64,000 bases of DNA from JAHEYG01 sp040403535 (GTDB lineage: Bacteria; Bacteroidota; Bacteroidia; B-17B0; Aurantibacillaceae). A program made the position numbers and the translations under genes. This document shows, one piece after another, positions 1 to 9,549 of this stretch. The notes under the pieces were generated by a model that was not told where the DNA came from, made no database searches, and worked only from the letters and a program-made list of their open reading frames with translations. The DNA is taken from positions 1-64,000 of the forward strand of contig JBBAKL010000009.1 in NCBI GenBank assembly GCA_040403535.1. The letters are read 5' to 3'. Position 1 is the first letter of the stretch. Each line of letters opens with the position of its first letter.

Positions 1-105
1 AGTGATGATGTAAAAGATGTGAAGAATTCTGTTTACAGTCCTTATGCCGCACGAGAACGTAAAATTCAGATTATTGCGGTAAGTAGTTTTGCAGATATCA
101 AATAA
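1..105 (+). CDS. 3' end of an unidentified protein (left-truncated)
   Basis: The first 34 codons are open in frame 1 and end at a TAA at 103-105. The visible tail is hydrophilic and then has a short beta-type stretch (KIQIIAV). I do not recognise the family. Its start lies outside the window. The decayed paralog of the T9SS cargo gene begins about 57 bases downstream, with no obvious terminator between them. Confidence 0.5.
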   Translation, partial: SDDVKDVKNSVYSPYAARERKIQIIAVSSFADIK

Positions 106-162
106 TTTACGAACTTCACTATACTTCCCCGCTAAAATATTGTTGTATTAAATATTATTAGC

Positions 163-1872
163 TTGAAAAAAATCTACTACTCTTTATTGCTTTTTATTTC
201 TCTTTAGTGTCATTTTCACAAAACAGAGATTTAAATAAAAAGGCCACCGGAATTTTAAACGCACAGTTGCTCAATCAAGTAACTGAAGCTTCCGGAAATA
301 ATACAGCGGTTAACACAACTGTAACTTCTGTGCCGGTTAAACATCAGCAAACTTCTGAAATAGGATTTAAAACAACTGCGGCTACAAGGTTTACATCCTT
401 CATGAATGTGTACGGTGTTTTAAATTCAACCTCTAAACCTATACAATTTACACCCAATGTAAATATCGTTTCGTTTATTCACCGGAAGAGCCCAACTTAT
501 ATTACAAGTCCGTTTAGCAATTCGGGCTGTATTGTAGGAATGATTTCAATCAACAACGGTTTAACATGGGACTCTATTTGCATCTGGACCAGCACGGCCA
601 CCATTGGTGCAAGGTATCCCTAGAGTGGCATTTATAATCCGGCAGGGAATACCAATAAAAACAGCACTTACCTGATAGGTTGCGGTCCACTTCTTAGCGT
701 AAATGGCGGTTGGACTGGAAATTTTTATGCCAGTAAACCGTTATTTGGTGAAGGAACACCTACTGCCGGAACCGATCAGCAAGCACATTTAGATGCATCA
801 CCTACAATAAAAAACATTCCTTATCGATGCACTCTTTTTCAAGCATTGAAGGCGGTTTTTCAAGATCTATGGGAATCATAGTTAATAACCTTAATAGCAA
901 TTCGCCTGCCATATACGGGTTAAGAGGTGCGTCTATGACCAAAGGTCAGTTTATTGCCGGATCTTTCGTTTGGAGTGTCGATTCATTTATTCCGTGCGTA
1001 TTACCTCGTTGGGGAGGCGGAAAATATTTAAGTGATAAAGTTTTACAAGCCTGTAATGAAAACGGTAAAATTGGTTACGTAGTTTTACTAGGTGTTCCTT
1101 GAGGTGCAAATCCATGTCAGCAAAGTTTTCAGCCAATCGTGTATAAAACAACCAATTCAGGAATGAGTTGGGCCTTAGTACCACAAGCAACCTATAATGC
1201 GCCCTTAATAAAAAACCGAATTACCAGTGTAAACACAAACAGCAATTTAGCGGTGCCCTACTTTGATGTTCAGGAAGGTTGGGATGCTGTAGTGGATAAT
1301 GCAGGCAATTCACATATTGCCGTATCTGTAGTTGGCGCATACAGTGCGCACATTGATTCATTAGATTAAATTTATGCGTAAGGACCTCAACAATACAAAC
1401 ATGAATAAAATGGTTAATTTGGTTATCCCACCATTTATGATTTCAGAACTTTTTCTGCAGGAGGATGGCAAGTAATGATTATTGATTCGATGGCTCCTTT
1501 CCGGTTAACCATTATTATTTACATCATGCCAGTATTTGCCCAAGCAGTTATACTATTAACCCTATATCCGGAAATTTATATCAGAATTTGCAGGGTTATA
1601 ATGTGGTTAGTTTAAATGAAAAACCTTTGATAACTACACAAGCAATTATACAACCCAATCCGAGTAATGGTGTTTTTTTAATAAGATCCGAAAAAGAAAA
1701 AATCAAACAGGTGGTAGTAATGGATAATCTGGCAAGTAAAATTTCATCAAACACAAACTCTGTTAATGACAATTTAATGACAATTAATCTTAGCGAATAC
1801 CCAAAAGGAATTTATTTTGAACTAGTTGAAATTGGAAATTTTTTTAAGACTGAAAAATTAATTCAGGAATAA
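163..1872 (+). pseudogene. Decayed paralog of the downstream T9SS cargo protein
   Basis: Four open stretches (207-623, 827-1102, 1139-1369, 1588-1872) match, in order, the intact protein at 2163-4217. Shared blocks include FIHRKSPTY, YNPAGNTNKN, VWSVDSFIP and QPIVYKTTNSG. Damage seen: the leader starting at TTG 163 runs into TAG at 205 and is out of frame with the body. A TAG at 621-623 replaces the Gln codon of the intact copy. There is a frameshift near 815-830, an in-frame TGA at 1100-1102, a TAA at 1367-1369, further frame changes at 1370-1590, and loss of much of the region before the C-terminus. The last piece still resembles a type A T9SS sorting domain (NPSNG, then YPKGIYF). No continuous product is possible. 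Confidence 0.9.
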
Positions 1873-2162
1873 TTTGGTTTTTTATAAAAATTGTTTTAAT
1901 TTAGTGATAATTCCCGCAAGCTAAATTTAAAATAGCTTTACAATAATTTTATTTTTTTTGCTAATTCTCTAAAAATCAATTATTAATTTTGTATTCGCAT
2001 TTTTCGATTGAATTTTAACACCCCCCCCTAAACTAGTTTAAATGATTGTTGTTTAAGTAAAGTTAACACAGCATTAAAAAAATATAAAAATTTAATTTTG
2101 GTAGTTTACACTTAATTGGTATTTTTAAACGTTTAATAAATAAATAAATAAATCACAAAACC
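1873..2162. other. AT-rich spacer upstream of the T9SS cargo gene
   Basis: About 290 bases without a credible gene. It holds a C8 homopolymer at 2021-2028, a candidate promoter at 2093-2100 and a taaa-type tetranucleotide run just before the start codon of the next gene. No hairpin terminator was seen after the pseudogene. Confidence 0.5.
2093..2100 (+). promoter_or_regulatory. Candidate Bacteroidota -7 box (TAATTTTG)
   Basis: TAATTTTG fits the TAnnTTTG consensus of the Bacteroidota housekeeping sigma factor and lies about 62 bases before the ATG at 2163. I could not find a convincing TTTG -33 box at the usual distance, so the call rests on the -7 match and position alone. Confidence 0.4.
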
Positions 2163-4217
2163 ATGAATAAACCTCTACTCCTTGGTTCAGCGCTTCTAGT
2201 AGCTATTAGCGCGTACCCACAAAACGGAAGACTGGTTCGTCCTAGCGGCGCTATTGAAAGAGCCCCTAAGAAGATCGAGTTTAACGAAAACAGCCATAGC
2301 AACATCGTTGTTAATGGTCCAGTAAGAAACATTAAGCACAACAACAATGGTGCTAAAGTAATGGCTGCAACTAAGTTCACCGGATCTATGAACGTATTCG
2401 GTTATTTAGTTTCTCAGTCAAAAGTATTAACTTACAATAAAGGCATCAACACTGTTGCATTTATTCACCGTAAGAGCCCAACTTATTCTGCTGCTTCTAA
2501 CAGCAACTCAGGTACAATCGTTGCGATGATTGGTACTAATGGTGGTGCTAACTGGGATTCAACTGCTATATGGACTAACGCAACTAACTTAGCGCGTTAC
2601 CCACAAGGTGGTATTTACAATCCAGCTGGTAACACTAACAAGAACAATGCTTACGTTTTAGGTATGGGTCCTGTTGTTAACGGTACATGGCAAGGTTGCT
2701 TTTATGCAAGTAAAACTTTAAATGGTGCAGGAACTAACGCTCCTGGTACTGACCAACAAACTTTAAACTCATCTTCATCTGTTAAGAAACACGAATTTTC
2801 TCGTTACTCATTCGCTGCAGTTGATGGTGGTTTAGTTCGTTCAATGGCTGCTATCCAGAATGACCCTAATGGAACTACTAACGCAACTTACGGTTTACGT
2901 GGTGCTGCAATGGTTAAAGGTCAGTTTACTGCCGGTGCATTTGTTTGGTCTGTTGACTCTTTCATTCCTAACTGCCGTTTAAGAGCTGACGGAAGTAAAA
3001 ACATTTCTGGTGTACCTATTCAGGCTTGGAATAATGCCGGTACAATTGGTTATGTAATTATTATCGGTGCTCGTGCAGGAACACCAACTCAAATGAGTGG
3101 TTACCAGCCAATCGTTTACAAAACTACTAACAGTGGTGCAAGCTGGAGCTTATTACCTGCTAATGACTTTACTTCACCTAGTTTCCGTGCGTTAACTGAT
3201 CGTTTGTATCCAATTAATACTAACTCAAACGTTATTGTTCCAAACTTCCAGGGATCTGAAGGTTTCGACGCTGCAGTTGATATGAACGGTAACTTACACT
3301 ATGTGTCTATGGCTTATGGTCACTATAGTTCTCACCAAGATTCATTAGGATACCGTTATACGTTCACAACTGAGCAGTATTCTTATGGTAACTCTGGTCC
3401 TTTTGATTACCCAACTATCTATGACTTCTATACCACTTCTTCTGGTGGATGGAAATATCATGTAGTTGACTCAATGGGAACTGAAGGTCCTTCAGGAACT
3501 AGCGGACAGCCAGGTTACAACACTAATCCATGGTCTGATGGTTCAGGGGGAAAAATGGACTTAGATGCTCGTATCCAAGTTAGCCGTTCTGATGATGGTC
3601 GTAAAATTTTCTATAGCTGGACAGAATCTGACTCTGCTATCGTAGGTTTAAAATGGAACATCTACCCAGATATCAAAATGAAAGGTTATGATGTAATGAT
3701 TGACAAAATCACTCCACGTATTAACGTAACAGGCGGTGTAACTAATGCTGATCAACAAGCATATTACCACTACATGAGTAACCAAGCAATTGGTACTAGT
3801 ACAGCTTGTTTAGAAGTGCCTTATAGCGTTACTTACAACAGTACTAACGATGGTGGTGTAGCTGTTTCATCATACTACATTAACGGTACACAGGTTTGTC
3901 CTGCAGCATTCAGCGTAACTCCAATGGCTCCTGTTGGTGTTGCTGAAATCGCTAAAGATAACGTAACCTTTGATGTAATGAACTTCCCTAACCCAGCTAA
4001 CGGTGCTACATCAATTGTTGTTGGTTTAAAAGAAGCTTCAAACTTTGAAGTTGCTATTTACAACTCAGTAGGTCAGCTTGTTGATACTTACAAAGTAAAT
4101 GGTCAAGTTGGTGGTAACGAAATCCACGTTGACTTAAACAACTTTGCTGCTGGTGTTTATGTATACAATGTAAAAGTTGGTAACACAACTGTAACTAAGA
4201 AATTAGTTGTACAATAA
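2163..4217 (+). CDS. Large secreted T9SS (type A) cargo protein with Asp-box-like motifs
   Basis: The protein has 684 aa. Residues 1-21 form a signal peptide ending near AYPQN. Two Asp-box-like motifs (TNGGANWDS near residue 122 and TTNSGASW near 320) suggest a BNR/sialidase-type beta-propeller body. From about residue 605 there is a typical T9SS type A C-terminal sorting domain (FPNPANG, later FAAGVYVY, ending KKLVVQ). It is therefore probably exported and anchored on or released from the cell surface. Codon use is strongly skewed to the codons used in atpD and the ribosomal genes of this window (GGT, GCT, CGT, AAC), suggesting abundant expression. It stands alone between a candidate promoter and a strong terminator. 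The substrate or role is not known; no catalytic site was identified. Confidence 0.85.
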   Translation: MNKPLLLGSALLVAISAYPQNGRLVRPSGAIERAPKKIEFNENSHSNIVVNGPVRNIKHNNNGAKVMAATKFTGSMNVFGYLVSQSKVLTYNKGINTVAFIHRKSPTYSAASNSNSGTIVAMIGTNGGANWDSTAIWTNATNLARYPQGGIYNPAGNTNKNNAYVLGMGPVVNGTWQGCFYASKTLNGAGTNAPGTDQQTLNSSSSVKKHEFSRYSFAAVDGGLVRSMAAIQNDPNGTTNATYGLRGAAMVKGQFTAGAFVWSVDSFIPNCRLRADGSKNISGVPIQAWNNAGTIGYVIIIGARAGTPTQMSGYQPIVYKTTNSGASWSLLPANDFTSPSFRALTDRLYPINTNSNVIVPNFQGSEGFDAAVDMNGNLHYVSMAYGHYSSHQDSLGYRYTFTTEQYSYGNSGPFDYPTIYDFYTTSSGGWKYHVVDSMGTEGPSGTSGQPGYNTNPWSDGSGGKMDLDARIQVSRSDDGRKIFYSWTESDSAIVGLKWNIYPDIKMKGYDVMIDKITPRINVTGGVTNADQQAYYHYMSNQAIGTSTACLEVPYSVTYNSTNDGGVAVSSYYINGTQVCPAAFSVTPMAPVGVAEIAKDNVTFDVMNFPNPANGATSIVVGLKEASNFEVAIYNSVGQLVDTYKVNGQVGGNEIHVDLNNFAAGVYVYNVKVGNTTVTKKLVVQ

Positions 4218-4237
4218 TTAATACACTAAGTTTTTTC

Positions 4238-4272
4238 AAAAAGCCCCGGTTAATACGGGGCTTTTTGTTTTA
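4238..4272 (+). terminator. Intrinsic terminator of the T9SS cargo gene
   Basis: Stem AAAAAGCCCCG at 4238-4248 pairs with CGGGGCTTTTT at 4256-4266 around a 7-base loop and runs into a T-rich tract. It lies 20 bases after the stop codon. Confidence 0.9.
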
Positions 4273-4365
4273 TGCGGTATTAACAAAAAGCGTGAATTAT
4301 TAACAGTTATTTTAAAGGAATAATTTTTTAATAATATTTGTTGTGAACTATTACAGTAAAACACT

Positions 4366-4689
4366 ATGTCGGAAGAATTAGAAAAAAACGAAAAAGGAGA
4401 TTTGTTTTCAAAATCAGTAAGAGCGGGAAAGCGTACTTATTTTTTTGATGTAAAATCAACACGTGGTAATGATTATTATTTAACTATTACCGAAAGCAAA
4501 AAGAGATTTGGCGAGGATGGCAAATTCTTTTACGAGAAACATAAAATCTTTTTATATAAAGAAGATTTTGAAAAATTTCTTGACGGCTTAAATGAAGCAG
4601 TAAATAACATCAAGGAAAATGCTCCAGTTTCTTCTCACGAAGAAGGATCATCTGACCGAGATATCAATTTTGAAGATTTAGGTAACTAA
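4366..4689 (+). CDS. PUR-alpha-like (DUF3276) nucleic-acid-binding protein
   Basis: The protein has 107 aa. The N-terminal two thirds match the small bacterial PUR domain common in Bacteroidota and spirochaetes. The pattern FSKSVRAGKRTYFFDVK, then YYLTITESKKRF and a C-terminal helix (EDFEKFLDGL) gives the beta-beta-beta-beta-alpha PUR repeat. Family members bind single-stranded or double-stranded nucleic acid, and the spirochaetal BpuR regulates gene expression. The C-terminal 25 residues are acidic and probably disordered. The gene is monocistronic, with its own terminator. Its target in this organism cannot be read from the sequence. Confidence 0.8.
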   Translation: MSEELEKNEKGDLFSKSVRAGKRTYFFDVKSTRGNDYYLTITESKKRFGEDGKFFYEKHKIFLYKEDFEKFLDGLNEAVNNIKENAPVSSHEEGSSDRDINFEDLGN

Positions 4690-4697
4690 ATAAAAAC

Positions 4698-4735
4698 AAA
4701 AAACCCCAAACATAATTTTGGGGTTTTTTGTTTTT
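4698..4735 (+). terminator. Intrinsic terminator after the PUR gene
   Basis: A perfect 13-bp stem, AAAAAACCCCAAA (4698-4710) with TTTGGGGTTTTTT (4717-4729), is followed by more T. The A-rich 5' flank would let it act in both directions, so it may also stop transcription arriving from the minus-strand gene at 4906-7026. Confidence 0.9.
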
Positions 4736-4905
4736 AATCCATACGTTCCAGTAATTTGAAACTAAATAGCACACAAAATTGATTACTTATTTTCCATGCG
4801 CTTATTAAAGCGACCTCATTCGCTTTAACACTAGAATTCTACTTCTATACCTCAGAAATGGTTCCCTCAAAATGAACCTGAATTAGTGAAGTCTTTTCCG
4901 AAAAA

Positions 4906-7026
4906 TTAATTAATTGATTTACCAAAAAAATCCTGCATTATCAATTCTTCCAGTGTATAACGCTTGCCGTCTATAAACCCAACAATCCAGGCGTCTTTTT
5001 GACCCTTAAGAATGGCTTTTTGACGATGAGTCTCTGCATCTTTTAATGTGTTAAACTCTAATTGGGTGAATCGTGTAATTCCATCAGGATAATTTACTAC
5101 TTCCGGACTACCATATTCTTTCAGGTGATCGTATTTATAATTTTCAGGGTGACGATACGCAGCAATTTGTACTTTAAAAATCATTTTACCGGCACAAATA
5201 TTACCCGACATGTCCATTAATTTCTTATAAACAGCAGGATCATTTAATGATTTTCCTTTTAAAGGCGTAAAATCAGGTAATGGTGCTCCCGGATCGCACG
5301 GAGATTTTGCTGTTGTTTCAACGGTTGATGTAGAAGCCACTGTTGGTGTTGGTGATACCGAATTACTTCCAGGTGTATATAAATAGAAGTCTTTGCGAAC
5401 CTCCAAGAATTTTTCTAATCCTTCGATATCCAATTCCTCTTCAACCGATTCATAACCAGGAGCAGTTGCTTTAATTTTATATACAGACCCGGGACTTAAA
5501 GCCAATAAATATTTACCGGTTACTGAGTTAGAGTAATAATCACCAATATTTAAATTACCTTTTGGAGTAATATCCTGCACCAACATAGCTGCTTTTTCTT
5601 CCTCGCTTATCTTGTCATTAGAGTTAATTTGTATAACTGTTATTTTACCCTCAATAGGCTTGTCATTACCAAAAATGGTTCCCTTTAACATGGCAATAAC
5701 CGGTTTTTCTCCTAATATACCCGGTTGAACCATGTAAATATCTTGCTTTCCTTTTCCTCCGGCACCTCCTCTATCAGAAGAGAAGAATCCTTTGTCACCT
5801 TTCGCATTAATTACATAATAACGATCATCTTCGGTTGTATTTAATGGAATACCCATGTTTTTAGGCTCTTGCCACTCACCATCCTTTTGAACTGTAAACA
5901 TGATGTCATAACCACCAATGCTGGTGTGTCCCTGAGAACTGAAGAATAAAGTATTACCGTTAGTGTGAATAAACGGGGCATCTTCGTCATATGGCGTGTT
6001 AATATTAGAACCCATATTTACAGCAGGACCCCAATCACCATTAATTTTTTCTGAAACATAAATATCTCTGCCGCCTAATCCGCCTTTTCTTTCTGATGCA
6101 AAATATAAATAACGACCATCGGCCGACATAGAACAGCTGCCCTCCCATGCTTCGGAATTAATATTCTTATTCAGCTTTTCCGGTTTCGACCATTCATTAC
6201 CATTAAGTGTACTAATGTATAAATCGCCTAAGTCGTTATTACTGGCGAATGTAAATAAGGTTTGACCGTCAGGAGAAATAGCAATAGCAGCGTCATTACC
6301 ATTAGTATTAACTGAGCTAACAGGATAAGGTTCACTCCATGTTGAATCATTGGCCTTAACACTCATAAATACATCCTCGCGGTATTCACCGTTTGGATCC
6401 GGCCTTAAATCTTCGCTTAATTTACCTCCCATGCTTTTGTGTCCTGCATAGGTGAAAATCATCATTGACTCATCGGCAGTAATTACCGGAACACCTTCCA
6501 ATTCTTCGGAATTTATGGGCGATCCAATATTTAAAATATCTGCTTTAACTTGCTTATCGATTAACTCAATACCATTCTTACAATTTTGAATGATATGTTT
6601 TGCGTCTTCAATAAATATTTTGTCGTCATCTTTAGCTTTAGAGCCAATCTTGCTTAAATAGGCTTCCAGTATGGTTACTGCATCATTAAAGCGGTAGTTA
6701 ACATGATATGCTTTACCTAAATAATAGTCAATATCACGCTCGATATCTTTCGTTAACTTACCTTTTTTAATTTCTTCAAATATTTCAATCGCACGTTTTT
6801 TCTTTTCTGCATAGTATAAACAGCAATAACCCAATTTGAATTTGTAGTCAATTTCAGTAGGGCTTTTAGCATTGAGCTTATCATATAGCTCATACGCTTT
6901 TTTGTAATCCATGTTACTAAACTGATAGTAGGCTTCTTCTTCCAACTCTTTGCTTGACTGGCCGTTAACTCTCACGCAAACTGAAAGCAGGAGCAAAAAT
7001 AAAAGGGATAAAAACCTATTTGACAT
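4906..7026 (-). CDS. PorE-like envelope protein: TPR, PD40 propeller, CRD, C-terminal SPOR-like domain
   Basis: The start is placed at the Met at 7026 (706 aa), since MSNRF plus a Leu-rich stretch ending at VNGQ makes a clean signal peptide; a longer frame starts at 7044. Residues about 25-140 are TPR-like helices. About 175-430 hold repeated PD40/WD40-like blades (ISPDGQTLFTFAS, MSADGRYLYFASERKGG, FFSSDRGG). About 440-545 look like a carboxypeptidase-regulatory beta-sandwich. The last roughly 100 residues resemble a SPOR domain (FKVQIAAYRHPENY, then YPDGITRF, DAWIVGFIDG). TPR-PD40-CRD is the layout of the T9SS protein PorE, which ends in an OmpA peptidoglycan-binding domain; here a SPOR-like domain takes that place. 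A periplasmic or outer-membrane role tied to cell wall and secretion is an inference. Confidence 0.75.
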   Translation of the reverse strand: MSNRFLSLLFLLLLSVCVRVNGQSSKELEEEAYYQFSNMDYKKAYELYDKLNAKSPTEIDYKFKLGYCCLYYAEKKKRAIEIFEEIKKGKLTKDIERDIDYYLGKAYHVNYRFNDAVTILEAYLSKIGSKAKDDDKIFIEDAKHIIQNCKNGIELIDKQVKADILNIGSPINSEELEGVPVITADESMMIFTYAGHKSMGGKLSEDLRPDPNGEYREDVFMSVKANDSTWSEPYPVSSVNTNGNDAAIAISPDGQTLFTFASNNDLGDLYISTLNGNEWSKPEKLNKNINSEAWEGSCSMSADGRYLYFASERKGGLGGRDIYVSEKINGDWGPAVNMGSNINTPYDEDAPFIHTNGNTLFFSSQGHTSIGGYDIMFTVQKDGEWQEPKNMGIPLNTTEDDRYYVINAKGDKGFFSSDRGGAGGKGKQDIYMVQPGILGEKPVIAMLKGTIFGNDKPIEGKITVIQINSNDKISEEEKAAMLVQDITPKGNLNIGDYYSNSVTGKYLLALSPGSVYKIKATAPGYESVEEELDIEGLEKFLEVRKDFYLYTPGSNSVSPTPTVASTSTVETTAKSPCDPGAPLPDFTPLKGKSLNDPAVYKKLMDMSGNICAGKMIFKVQIAAYRHPENYKYDHLKEYGSPEVVNYPDGITRFTQLEFNTLKDAETHRQKAILKGQKDAWIVGFIDGKRYTLEELIMQDFFGKSIN

Positions 7027-7290
7027 AAAAATAGTTTTAGACATTATATGCTAAAGGTCTGTTAATTATTGTATTGTATTTGGCGGGTAGTTAGGAACTT
7101 ATTAAAAGACCACTTTTAATAACCCAAAATATTCGTAAAATGAAGCCAACGAAAACAATTTTGTGTAATAAATGCTAAATTTAATATCAAATTACTATTG
7201 GACCATTCGATTATACATATCATAAATCGTATTCCGAATAAGGGTATTACTGAAGCAGTCATCATCCAACCGGCAATTTATTTTACAGCA

Positions 7291-9549
7291 ATGCCTTTAA
7301 TTAATTTGGCAACACTCATCCTAACTTTTGGCACGCTATTACTTTTAAGCTTTTTATTATTTAGGTACATTAAAAAACGAAATGAAGAGGAAGTACGTTT
7401 TAAACAATTAGTGGAAAACGCGAAAGATATTATATATACTACCGATGTAAAAGGTTATTTTGATTACGTTAATGATGCTACCCTGGCATATACAGAATAT
7501 TCCAAAAAAGACCTTTTAGGTAAAAACTATAAAGTTTTGGTAAGGGAAGATTACAAACACCAGATTGAAGCATTTTATAAAAAACAAATCAGAGAAAAGG
7601 TTAAGGAATCTAGCAAAGAATTTCCACTCGTTACAAAATCAGGTAAAACACTATGGGTAAGTCAGTCTGTTTTATTTAAATATGATAAAAACAATGAATA
7701 TATAGGTGCTGAAATAATTTGCCGTGATATATCTGAACGTGTTTTGGCAGAAGATCGATTGAAAAATCACAATCACGATTTAAAGGTAATAAACCGTGTA
7801 AAAGAAATTATTCTGAGTTCAGATGAAAATGCAAACATGTATGTTAATATTCTTCTTTTGCTAGGAGCGCATTCTGATAAAAGTAATTTTTTCAGTATAA
7901 ACATTTTTGATAAATATCTGCCTTCTTTACATTCATACACCCTTAATACAAATGACAAAAGCGTTAAAAGTTTAAACAATATCATAGACCGGCAATTAAT
8001 TGACTCATTAAAAGGTGTTGAAAGCATGATTCATGATTTTAACGAAGAAAACAACACTAAGCTGCTATTTAAAAAACTACATCAACCGGTTGAAAATTAT
8101 AAATCAGCTGTTATTGCTCCTATTTACGGAAACAATAAGCTATTTGGTTTTGTTGGATTTTATTCAGTTATAAAAAATGCTTACCTGGATCATCACGAAA
8201 TAATGGTAAAGGATATTGCTAACAGTTTGTGCAGTTACTTTGTACAATACGAACAAAAACAACTGATTCGCGACTACTCTCAGCAGCTGGAAATCTTAAA
8301 TGATTCAAAAAATCGGTTGCTTGCCTGTACTAAGCTTGAAGATGTGTATAAGGGCATTATCGAATTACTTTATCAGGAAATTAAGAATGTGTACCGGGTA
8401 AGTATTTTAGTTCATGACCTTGAAAAGAAGATTGGAAATTTAATTTTTAAAGATAATAAGTCCCCCGATATCGCAAATAAAATCATCGGTACAACCAAAG
8501 TTCCAACCACACCATATCATTTACGTGGCGAAGTATTTGAAAAATTAAATCTGGATACCGATCAGGATATGACCGAAGAAGATAAGTTATGGCACAGCAA
8601 AGGCATTAAATCCATTATTAGCTTACCCATTACCGTTAACGGTAGCTTGTTTGCATCGGTAAATTTATTATCTGCCGAAGCCTACAATTTTTCCAATCAA
8701 CAAAAAGCCCTAATTAAAGAAATTAATGAATCAGCAGCCTACGTAATTGAACAAATAAAATTTAAAGAGATCATTTCAGAAAAAAACAAAGACATCTCTG
8801 ATAATATCAATTACGCACGTCGGATTCAGAATGCGCTTATGCCCTCGGATGAATATTTGCGAACCATATTGCCAAACTCCTTTTTACTTTTTAACCAGCG
8901 CGATTCACTTGGTGGAGATTTTTATTGGTTTGAAAAATTAGATGATAACATTTTCTTTACTGTTGGAGATTGTACAGGGCACGGTGTGTCTGGATCTTTG
9001 TTGACTATCTTGGCAACCGACTACATTAAACAAGCAGTTGAAGTCAAAAAATGTACCGATCCTGGATTAATATTAGAGCATTTAAGAGACGCCATGCACG
9101 CTACTCTAAACAAATACTCCAGTGATGAAATTGTTGACGGACTGGATATTTCGTTTGGTGTATTTAACTCAAAAACAAAAACTTTCCTCTATGCTTCAGC
9201 AATGCATTATTTTTACATTGTGCGTAATAATGAATTAACCGAATACAAAGGAAACAGAAAGCCAATCGGTGGAGCTGCTTCAATGGAAAACAGCTATTAT
9301 TTCACTACACATTTGTTTCAGCTACAAAAAGATGACATGGTTTATTTTACAACAGATGGATACATCGATCAGCTGGAACATAAAACGGAAAAGCGATTTG
9401 GAAAAAACCGTTTTAAGCAATTATTATTATTGATAAGTGACAAAGACCCTAATGAACAAAAACAAATTTTATTAAAGCAGCATTTAAACTGGAAAGGGCA
9501 GCTCAATCAAACTGACGATATTTGTTTATTAGGGTTTAAGGTAGATTAA
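7291..9549 (+). CDS. Membrane PAS-GAF-GAF sensor with SpoIIE-type PP2C phosphatase output
   Basis: The start is uncertain. The frame is open from a TTG at 7198, but the first ATG (7291) directly precedes the transmembrane helix, so I prefer it (752 aa). Order: TM helix about 3-26, PAS about 35-145, two GAF-like regions about 165-325 and 340-490, a short coiled linker, then a SpoIIE/PP2C domain about 515-752. The phosphatase metal-binding motifs are all present: GGDFYW near 541, GDCTGHGVSG near 560, TTDGY near 687, QTDDI near 740. This architecture dephosphorylates anti-sigma antagonists or similar partners in response to a signal. No partner switch gene is adjacent. It ends one base before the convergent LRR gene. 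Confidence 0.85.
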   Translation: MPLINLATLILTFGTLLLLSFLLFRYIKKRNEEEVRFKQLVENAKDIIYTTDVKGYFDYVNDATLAYTEYSKKDLLGKNYKVLVREDYKHQIEAFYKKQIREKVKESSKEFPLVTKSGKTLWVSQSVLFKYDKNNEYIGAEIICRDISERVLAEDRLKNHNHDLKVINRVKEIILSSDENANMYVNILLLLGAHSDKSNFFSINIFDKYLPSLHSYTLNTNDKSVKSLNNIIDRQLIDSLKGVESMIHDFNEENNTKLLFKKLHQPVENYKSAVIAPIYGNNKLFGFVGFYSVIKNAYLDHHEIMVKDIANSLCSYFVQYEQKQLIRDYSQQLEILNDSKNRLLACTKLEDVYKGIIELLYQEIKNVYRVSILVHDLEKKIGNLIFKDNKSPDIANKIIGTTKVPTTPYHLRGEVFEKLNLDTDQDMTEEDKLWHSKGIKSIISLPITVNGSLFASVNLLSAEAYNFSNQQKALIKEINESAAYVIEQIKFKEIISEKNKDISDNINYARRIQNALMPSDEYLRTILPNSFLLFNQRDSLGGDFYWFEKLDDNIFFTVGDCTGHGVSGSLLTILATDYIKQAVEVKKCTDPGLILEHLRDAMHATLNKYSSDEIVDGLDISFGVFNSKTKTFLYASAMHYFYIVRNNELTEYKGNRKPIGGAASMENSYYFTTHLFQLQKDDMVYFTTDGYIDQLEHKTEKRFGKNRFKQLLLLISDKDPNEQKQILLKQHLNWKGQLNQTDDICLLGFKVD

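Noticed and set aside
2021..2028. C8 homopolymer upstream of the T9SS cargo gene, possible phase-variation tract
   Set aside because: It lies about 65 bases upstream of the candidate -7 box and not between promoter elements or within codons. A single tract with no second example is weak evidence, so it is only mentioned in the spacer entry.
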